Assembly: GCA_041665185.1 (NCBI GenBank) | Contig: JBAYJH010000279.1 | Span: 1 to 6,353, forward strand | Length of the DNA: 6,353 nt | DNA from: JACRAR01 sp041665185 | GTDB taxonomy: Bacteria; Pseudomonadota; Gammaproteobacteria; Burkholderiales; Rhodocyclaceae | Direction of reading: 5' to 3' | Part shown: positions 6,118 through 6,353 of the stretch, in pieces | Layout of the letters: each line of letters starts with the position of its first letter | How positions within the stretch are numbered: position 1 is the stretch's first letter | Position numbers and translations under genes: made by a program | The notes under the pieces: generated by a model | What the model was told of the DNA's origin: nothing | Databases searched by the model: none | Seen by the model: the letters and a program-made list of their open reading frames with translations, nothing else

Positions 6118-6353
6118 GCAACGTCAAGATCGATCCCATCCTGCTCTCGGTGTACGCCCGGACCTTCAAGTCCATCACCGACGAGATGAGCATCTCGATG
6201 GAGCAGACCACGCGCTCGCCCATTCTCTGCGAGGCCAAGGACTACGTCACCGGTCTTTACGATGGTGACGGCAACATGCTGGAGCAGACCGAGAACCTGC
6301 CGATCCTGGCTTTTTCGCTGGCCCCCGTGTGCAAATACATCAAGGAATTCTTC
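6114..6353 (+). CDS. HyuB-type subunit of the carboxylase/hydrolase, 3' end cut off
   Basis: The first 80 codons are present and the frame is open at the window end. The start ATG overlaps the HyuA stop (ATGA) and has a near-perfect Shine-Dalgarno site, AGGAGGT at 6101-6107, six bases upstream. The N-terminus matches hydantoinase B: the opening DPILLSVYARTFKSITDEMSISMEQTTRSPI helix region (quoted in part, residues about 7-37), then YDGDGNMLEQTENLPI, equivalent to the F-D-x-D-G-x-L-x-Q-x-x-x-x-P segment. In this family the B subunit pairs with HyuA and carries part of the substrate-converting site. Tight coupling with HyuA implies equal synthesis of the two subunits. Full HyuB proteins have roughly 500-770 residues, so most of the gene is outside the window. 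Whether small additional subunits follow, as in acetone (gamma) or acetophenone carboxylase, cannot be seen. Confidence 0.88.
   Translation, partial: MSNVKIDPILLSVYARTFKSITDEMSISMEQTTRSPILCEAKDYVTGLYDGDGNMLEQTENLPILAFSLAPVCKYIKEFF

Noticed and set aside
3991..6353. Naming HyuA/HyuB as acetone carboxylase (AcxA/AcxB) or acetophenone carboxylase (Apc)
   Set aside because: Family motifs are shared by hydantoinases, oxoprolinases and several ketone carboxylases. No substrate-specific residue can be read by eye and the HyuB gene is incomplete, so no gene symbol is given.

Overview
The window is GC-rich bacterial DNA with all genes on the + strand. The style (high GC, short gaps, ATGA junctions, strong Shine-Dalgarno sites) and the protein families suggest a proteobacterium. 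A betaproteobacterium of the Rhodocyclales/Azoarcus-Thauera type is my guess, made from the families and the GC-rich intergenic repeat; nothing in the window proves it.

Layout: 1-350 is the 3' part of a RidA-family gene, cut by the window edge. 351-435 is a short regulatory gap with a candidate promoter, the palindrome TGTATACA and a second imperfect inverted repeat. 436-1149 encodes a FadR-type (FCD) GntR regulator. It overlaps by 4 bases (ATGA) a thiolase gene at 1146-2351. 2352-2444 is an unusual 93-base gap holding a nested inverted repeat and a G/C-skewed hairpin repeat that runs up to the next start codon. 2445-3977 encodes an AMP-forming acyl-CoA synthetase. 3991-6117 encodes a HyuA-type ATP-dependent carboxylase/hydrolase subunit. 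A further ATGA overlap leads into the HyuB-type partner at 6114, which is cut by the window end. No gene-free stretch exceeds 100 bases, and I see no RNA gene, transposase or CRISPR array.

How the genes may work together: a HyuA/HyuB pair, an acyl-CoA ligase and a thiolase are the three activities needed to break down a ketone by carboxylation. The carboxylase would turn the ketone into a 3-oxoacid using ATP, the ligase would make the 3-oxoacyl-CoA, and the thiolase would cleave it with CoA to acetyl-CoA plus an acyl-CoA. This is the logic of anaerobic acetophenone degradation in Aromatoleum (acetophenone carboxylase Apc, benzoylacetate-CoA ligase Bal, then a thiolase). Here the genes are compact, contiguous and headed by their own regulator. 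The substrate cannot be read from the sequence. Hydantoin or oxoproline hydrolysis remains an alternative for HyuA/HyuB, but it would leave the ligase and thiolase unexplained.
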